Source: Sphingobacterium yanglingense (GTDB lineage: Bacteria; Bacteroidota; Bacteroidia; Sphingobacteriales; Sphingobacteriaceae). From it: a stretch of 64,000 nucleotides of DNA. The DNA is taken from contig NZ_SNYV01000020.1 of the NCBI RefSeq assembly GCF_004363245.1, forward strand, positions 118,418 to 182,417. The letters run 5' to 3'. The notes below the pieces were generated by a model. That model was given only the letters and a program-made list of their open reading frames with translations, was not told the DNA's origin and did not search any database. A program made the position numbers and the translations under genes. Positions 59,144 to 64,000 of this stretch are shown here, piece after piece. Every line of letters begins with the position of its first letter. Within the stretch, counting starts at the first letter, position 1.

Positions 59144-62017
59144 ATGAGTAACGTATATTACCAAGAAAAATTCCAGGACCGTCACAATGGTCCTCGTGCT
59201 GCACAGGTAGAAGAAATGTTGGGTTTCTTAGGTGTAGGTTCATTAGATGAGTTGATTGAACAAACCGTTCCTGCTCAAATTCGTTCAAAAAAAGCATTAA
59301 ACCTGCCTAAGGCTCTAGGTGAAGTTGCATACTTAGAGAAAGTAGCACAGATTGCTGAAAAGAACAAAGTGTTCAAATCGTATATCGGACAGGGTTACTA
59401 TGATGTGATTTTGCCCGGTGTAATCCAGCGTAATGTTTTTGAGAATCCAGGATGGTATACGCAATACACGCCATACCAGGCTGAGATTGCGCAAGGACGC
59501 TTACAGGCGTTGTTGAATTTCCAGACTGTGATTTCTGATTTTACAGGATTAGAGATTGCGAATGCGTCATTGTTGGATGAAGCAACAGCTGCAGCTGAAG
59601 GTATGTTTATGTTGTATAGTGCACGTAAGAACAAAGATGCAAATGCATTTTTAGTTTCTCCAAATGTGTACCCACAAACTTTGGATGTATTACAGACTCG
59701 TGCAGTACCATTTGGTGTGGAGATACGCATTGCTGAAATCAATGAATCTAATCTTTCTGATGACGTGTTCGCTGCTTTTGTGCAATATCCAGCGGCAGAT
59801 GGAACTGTAGCAGATTATAAAAGCTTTACAGACGCAGCCCATGCTAAGAATATTACGGTATGTGTGGCGGCTGATTTAATGTCTCTAGCGCTATTGACGC
59901 CTCCAGGCGAGTGGGGTGCGGATGTTGTTGTGGGTAACTCACAGCGCTTTGGTGTGCCTATGGGATTCGGCGGGCCGCATGCGGCTTTTTTCGCGACTAA
60001 AGATGCCTATAAGCGGAATATTCCAGGTCGTATCATCGGTGTTACTTCTGATTCGAATGGTGGTTATGCACTTCGTATGGCGCTACAGACTCGCGAGCAA
60101 CACATACGTCGTGATAAAGCATCTTCTAATATCTGTACAGCGCAAGCTTTATTGGCTATTATGGCTTCGTTTTATGCCGTGTACCATGGACCAGAAGGTA
60201 TAAAAAATATTGCTTCCCGTATTAATGATTTAACAAAATTAGCAGATAAGGCAATCCAGTCATTGGGTTACGAGCAGTTAAATACAACATATTTTGATAC
60301 GTTACGTTTTAATGTAGGTAAAGAAGTTGGTGGGTTGAAATCAGAGGCGTTGAACCACGAGTTGAACTTCTACTACAACGAGGGTATTGTCGGTATCTCT
60401 ATCGATGAGACAACTACATTTGCTGATATACAGACTATTGTTAAGGTTTTTGCAAAAGTAAAAGGAAAGCATCAAAGTGATGTTGAGTTAGAGACTCTTG
60501 TAGACTCTTTGTCTAGTTCTATTCCTTCCGCCTTAGAGCGTGTTTCAAGTTACTTGACACACCCTATCTTTAATAGTTACCGTTCGGAGCATGAGATGCT
60601 ACGCTATATTAAATCGTTGGAAGCAAAAGATTTGTCTCTTTGTCATTCAATGATTCCATTGGGATCATGTACGATGAAGTTGAATGCAACAACAGAGATG
60701 GTTCCAGTTACTTGGGCTCGTTTTGGTGGTTTGCACCCTTTTGCCCCAGCTGATCAGACTTCAGGCTATATGCAGTTGATCAACGAGTTGAATGACTGGT
60801 TGAGCGAGATCACAGGTTTTGCAAAAATGTCTTTCCAACCGAATTCTGGTGCACAGGGCGAATATGCAGGTCTGATGGTTATCGATGCATATCAGAAAAG
60901 TAGAGGTGAAGGACACCGTAATATTTGTTTGATTCCAGCTTCGGCGCATGGTACCAACCCGGCGTCAGCTTCGATGGCGGGACTAAAGGTTGTCGTTGTT
61001 AAAACGGATGAAAAAGGAAATATTGATGTAGCGGATTTGAAGGCAAAAGCAGAAGAGCATGCTGCAAACCTTAACTCATTAATGGTTACTTATCCATCTA
61101 CGCACGGGGTGTTTGAAGAAACAATCATTGAAATCTGTAATATTATTCATGAGAATGGTGGACAGGTGTATATGGACGGTGCTAATATGAATGCGCAGGT
61201 AGGACTTACTAGTCCAGGGTTGATTGGAGCCGACGTATGTCACTTGAATCTACACAAGACATTCTGTATTCCTCACGGTGGCGGAGGTCCAGGTATGGGG
61301 CCAATTGGGGTAGCTGCACATCTAGTACCATTCCTACCTAGCCATAAGGTTGTTGAGGTTTCGGGAGCAGAAGGTATTTCTGCCGTTTCTGCAGCACCAT
61401 TTGGCTCTGCGTCTATTCTTTTGATCTCACATGGCTATATTGCTATGATGGGTAGCGAGGGGTTGACTACGGCAACGAAAACAGCGATCTTAAATGCAAA
61501 CTATATTAAGGCACGTCTTGAAGGGCATTACCCAGTATTGTACGCTGGTGCGAATGGACGTTGTGCACACGAGATGATTTTGGATTGCCGTGGATTTAAA
61601 AACGTAGGAATCGAAGTGGCTGATATCGCAAAACGTTTGATGGATTATGGTTTCCACGCGCCAACAGTATCATTCCCTGTAGCGGGTACGCTAATGGTGG
61701 AGCCTACAGAGTCTGAGTCTAAGCCAGAGCTGGATCGATTCTGCGATGCGCTGATTGCTATCCGTCAAGAGATTGCTGCGGTAGAAGCAGGTGAGGTTGA
61801 ACAAACAGATAACGTGTTGAAGAATGCCCCACACACTGCTGCGGTGGTAATTGATGATGAATGGAATAGATCTTACTCGCGTCAGACAGCGGCTTACCCG
61901 CTTCCTTATTTGAAGGTAAACAAATTCTGGCCTTCCGTAGGACGTGTAAATGAGTCTCAAGGAGATAGAACGTTGATCTGTTCTTGTCCTTCTATCGAAG
62001 AATACGCAGAAGCGTAG
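59144..62017 (+). CDS. gcvP: Glycine dehydrogenase (decarboxylating), glycine cleavage P-protein
   Basis: 957 residues, full-length single-chain P-protein. N-terminal half: FQDRHNGPRAAQVEEMLGFL, YIGQGYYDVILPGVIQRNVF, NPGWYTQYTPYQAEIAQGRL, DEATAAAEGMFMLYSARKNK. C-terminal half: LCHSMIPLGSCTMKLNATTE, FQPNSGAQGEYAGLMVIDAY, HLNLHKTFCIPHGGGGPGMG, where Lys705 binds pyridoxal phosphate, and PVAGTLMVEPTESESKPELD. It decarboxylates glycine and passes the aminomethyl group to the H-protein lipoyl arm. gcvT and gcvH are not nearby. A terminator follows, so it is a single-gene unit. Confidence 0.98.
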   Translation: MSNVYYQEKFQDRHNGPRAAQVEEMLGFLGVGSLDELIEQTVPAQIRSKKALNLPKALGEVAYLEKVAQIAEKNKVFKSYIGQGYYDVILPGVIQRNVFENPGWYTQYTPYQAEIAQGRLQALLNFQTVISDFTGLEIANASLLDEATAAAEGMFMLYSARKNKDANAFLVSPNVYPQTLDVLQTRAVPFGVEIRIAEINESNLSDDVFAAFVQYPAADGTVADYKSFTDAAHAKNITVCVAADLMSLALLTPPGEWGADVVVGNSQRFGVPMGFGGPHAAFFATKDAYKRNIPGRIIGVTSDSNGGYALRMALQTREQHIRRDKASSNICTAQALLAIMASFYAVYHGPEGIKNIASRINDLTKLADKAIQSLGYEQLNTTYFDTLRFNVGKEVGGLKSEALNHELNFYYNEGIVGISIDETTTFADIQTIVKVFAKVKGKHQSDVELETLVDSLSSSIPSALERVSSYLTHPIFNSYRSEHEMLRYIKSLEAKDLSLCHSMIPLGSCTMKLNATTEMVPVTWARFGGLHPFAPADQTSGYMQLINELNDWLSEITGFAKMSFQPNSGAQGEYAGLMVIDAYQKSRGEGHRNICLIPASAHGTNPASASMAGLKVVVVKTDEKGNIDVADLKAKAEEHAANLNSLMVTYPSTHGVFEETIIEICNIIHENGGQVYMDGANMNAQVGLTSPGLIGADVCHLNLHKTFCIPHGGGGPGMGPIGVAAHLVPFLPSHKVVEVSGAEGISAVSAAPFGSASILLISHGYIAMMGSEGLTTATKTAILNANYIKARLEGHYPVLYAGANGRCAHEMILDCRGFKNVGIEVADIAKRLMDYGFHAPTVSFPVAGTLMVEPTESESKPELDRFCDALIAIRQEIAAVEAGEVEQTDNVLKNAPHTAAVVIDDEWNRSYSRQTAAYPLPYLKVNKFWPSVGRVNESQGDRTLICSCPSIEEYAEA

Positions 62018-62042
62018 CCTCGTTTTTTTAGAAATAGTTATG

Positions 62043-62072
62043 AGCCGCACCATAAATGGTGCGGCTTTTTTT
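62043..62072 (+). terminator. Rho-independent terminator of gcvP
   Basis: AGCCGCACCAT (62043-62053) and ATGGTGCGGCT (62056-62066) form a perfect 11-bp stem with a very tight 2-base loop, followed by TTTTTTG. Confidence 0.93.
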
Positions 62073-62345
62073 GTGGATTAGTTTTATGGATGTAATTGCA
62101 ACCAAATGAATTGAGTTGTTTTTTAAATAATTTGTAGCTCAAAGTTTACCATTGTTTTTTGTGATTTTTCAATAAAATATTGAAATCTGACATGTAGGTA
62201 GTTATATCTCTACAAAAAGAATGATTTTCCTTAGTGATAATATATAAGTGCCTGTGGTATAGAAGTATTTTTGTGGACTAGATTATTGGTATGCAATGCA
62301 ACAAACCAAAATGTCTACTAAAATCATTTCTAGATTCAGGAATTT
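62073..62345 (+). other. Upstream region of the repeat-protein gene
   Basis: AT-rich, no gene. TATTTTTG (62266-62273) is a full -7 box, 72 bases before the ATG. No other structure stands out between the gcvP terminator and the box. Confidence 0.5.
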
Positions 62346-64000
62346 ATGAATATTAAAAACTTTGCTTTAACCGGACTTTTATTCTCCGCAGTCGTGGCTG
62401 CTAATGCACAACAGAAGCTTTCTGATGGGACGGGTGATAATGGATTGACCGTTAGCCAAAATGCTATTTTAGAACTTGCTAGTAAAAACAAAGGTCTACT
62501 TCATACTAGAGTTACGTTAGAGACAACAGCTAAGGCGTATCCGATGAGTGCGCATGTGGCGGGTCTTATGGTTTACAATACAGAGACGCGTAATGACGTC
62601 GTACCCGGGATTTATTATAATGATGGTACGAAATGGGTGTTGGCTTCAGGGGGTAAAGCGACGAGTATTTCATATAACCCTACAACCTACGAGATTTCGT
62701 TTGTCGATGCAACAGGGACTCCTGTTACGATTGATTTTAAAGAGGTCGTTAAGAAAAATGAAACAATTACGACTTTAGTGTCATTGGGCGAAGGTCAATA
62801 TAAATATACTTCAGAAAATGGCACAGTCACTGTGGTTAATGTGCCTGCTGATGTGATCAAAAACTTCGAGACGATCGTTAAAGAGGAGAATGTAAAGAAC
62901 GAGATTATCAATCTGATCAAAAATATCGGCGGTAATGTATATTACGATGGTGCCAAGTTTACGTATGTAACGAATACAGGGGAAACGAAAGAGATCACGA
63001 TCAAAGAAATTGTACAGGCCAATGAGACGTTGACAGTACTTAGTTATAATCAGGTAACCAATGCTCTTACTTATAAGGATGAGAAAGGTAAGGAAGAGAT
63101 TATCAACTTAAATATTGGAGCCATAGTTTATGATTCGAAAACAAATACGATTACCTATGTAGACGGTAAAGGAGGGACTACGCCATTAACATTGAATGAA
63201 ACGAGTTTAATTTACGACCAAACAACTAAGGTGTTGACTTATACAGACTCCAAAGGTGTGTCGCATGAGATTGATTTAGGAGCTTTAGTTGCAGCTCATG
63301 AGACTGTCACAACGATCACAGAGGATAAGGGGATTTACACCTATATTAACGAGAAGAACGAGAAGTTCGAGATCAATGTTCCCAAGTCTGTCGTAAATAA
63401 CTTTGAGATTATTGTTAAGGACGGTCCGGTTACGGTTAACGGAGATACGTTCAGTACTATTGAAGAATATATCACTCACCTTGCGAACAATGTATCGAAT
63501 GTTTCTGGCAGTGATTTCATTACTGTTAGCGGTACAGGTACTGTTGCGGACCCATACAAGGTATCGATTAAGGAAGGTTTGCCTAACACGATGTTGGTTA
63601 CGAATGCGGCAGGAGAGTTGGAGTGGGCTACTGTAACATCTATTGTAAAAGGGAACGAGACGATTACGACGCTAGTTAACAACAGCGATGGTACCTATAC
63701 GTATACTTCAGAGGATAAAACTATAACTACTGTTGATATTCCTGCAGATGTTGTGAACAACATCAAGAACGAGGGTGCTATCTACAACGAGATCATCAAT
63801 ATCCTTAACGCTAAGACTGACCTTTTCGTTGACAACGGGGATGGAACATTCACGCATACTACTGTTGACGGCAAAGAAGTTAAGTTCGATGCGAACACGC
63901 TTACAATGCTGGATAACAATGACGGTACCTATACATTTACGAATGCGAACGGCGAGACGGTTACGGTTGATGTTATCGGCGACGTTGTAACCAACATCAA
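62346..64000 (+). CDS. Very long repetitive secreted protein, 3'-truncated by the window edge
   Basis: ATG 62346 opens a frame that stays open to the last base, so 551 residues are seen and the end is outside. Signal peptide MNIKNFALTGLLFSAVVAANA (~1-21). Residues ~22-105 match the head found in Bacteroidota tail-fibre or adhesin-like proteins (AILELASKNKGLLHTRVTLE, then GLMVYNTETRNDVVPGIYYN). From ~137 the chain is built of beta-rich repeats: NETITTLV plus GxYxYTSE plus VxVPADVxxNF recur at ~138 and ~437, with related HETVTTIT (~317) and NDGTYTFTNANGETVTVDVI near the end. The repeats have more C-ending codons (AAC, GAC, ACG, ATC) than most of the window. Probably a surface adhesin or stalk; no catalytic motif. 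Confidence 0.85.
   Translation, partial: MNIKNFALTGLLFSAVVAANAQQKLSDGTGDNGLTVSQNAILELASKNKGLLHTRVTLETTAKAYPMSAHVAGLMVYNTETRNDVVPGIYYNDGTKWVLASGGKATSISYNPTTYEISFVDATGTPVTIDFKEVVKKNETITTLVSLGEGQYKYTSENGTVTVVNVPADVIKNFETIVKEENVKNEIINLIKNIGGNVYYDGAKFTYVTNTGETKEITIKEIVQANETLTVLSYNQVTNALTYKDEKGKEEIINLNIGAIVYDSKTNTITYVDGKGGTTPLTLNETSLIYDQTTKVLTYTDSKGVSHEIDLGALVAAHETVTTITEDKGIYTYINEKNEKFEINVPKSVVNNFEIIVKDGPVTVNGDTFSTIEEYITHLANNVSNVSGSDFITVSGTGTVADPYKVSIKEGLPNTMLVTNAAGELEWATVTSIVKGNETITTLVNNSDGTYTYTSEDKTITTVDIPADVVNNIKNEGAIYNEIINILNAKTDLFVDNGDGTFTHTTVDGKEVKFDANTLTMLDNNDGTYTFTNANGETVTVDVIGDVVTNI

Noticed and set aside
1..64000. CRISPR arrays, prophage or insertion sequences
   Set aside because: No regularly spaced repeats, integrase, transposase or phage structural genes were seen on either strand.

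Overview
The window is chromosomal DNA of a Bacteroidota bacterium, most likely a Sphingobacterium-like member of the Sphingobacteriaceae. The evidence is three SusC/SusD pairs, a FecI/FecR-type sigma/anti-sigma pair, a GLPGLI protein, BshC (bacillithiol synthesis), an Elizabethkingia-type oleate hydratase, and promoter -7 boxes of the Bacteroidota form TAnnTTTG before many genes. There is no insertion sequence, integrase, phage gene or CRISPR array.

Layout. (1) 1-8430: one plus-strand operon with a 5'-truncated SusC, a SusD, two different cyanophycinase-family S51 peptidases, an isoaspartyl peptidase and a PKD/beta-propeller protein. Five are predicted lipoproteins and the SusC is an outer-membrane protein. 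It reads as a polysaccharide-utilisation-style locus built for cyanophycin (arginyl-polyaspartate) or a similar isopeptide polymer. (2) 8646-19064: ECF sigma factor, FecR, STN-type SusC, SusD, DUF4843-like and PKD-like lipoproteins, a strong terminator, then a thioredoxin-family gene broken by one frameshift. (3) 19171-22551: a Pr6Pr-like membrane protein, an intact TlpA-like lipoprotein-independent thioredoxin, and a PAS protein plus stand-alone receiver. (4) 22977-27613: AraC regulator, oleate hydratase, 3-hydroxyacyl-CoA dehydrogenase, aquaporin Z. (5) 27814-30888: minus-strand small membrane proteins and a second ECF sigma factor with an overlapping membrane protein. (6) 31190-34744: GLPGLI protein with a TonB-receptor-like barrel protein. 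(7) 34753-40028: YbaK and HxlR, an NmrA-type reductase, two convergent MFS exporters and a GntR/FadR regulator with recognisable operators. (8) 40440-46303: third SusC/SusD pair, an ion channel, tRNA-Glu. (9) 46402-58857: purD, an MG2/plug fusion protein, ExbD, then an operon of enoyl-CoA isomerase, 2,4-dienoyl-CoA reductase, lipoprotein, phosphohexomutase and NUDIX hydrolase, followed by a conserved unknown gene and bshC. (10) 59144-64000: gcvP and the start of a very long repetitive secreted protein that runs off the window.

Working together: the first block would bind, cut and import an Asp/Arg polymer; the second is a cell-surface-signalling uptake system of unknown substrate; oleate hydratase, hydroxyacyl-CoA dehydrogenase, ECI1-like isomerase and DECR1-like reductase give two separate routes for handling unsaturated fatty acids. 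The strongest candidates for something new are the cyanophycin-type locus, the giant repeat protein, and the ECI1/DECR1 gene pair. All family assignments are from reading motifs, not from searches.
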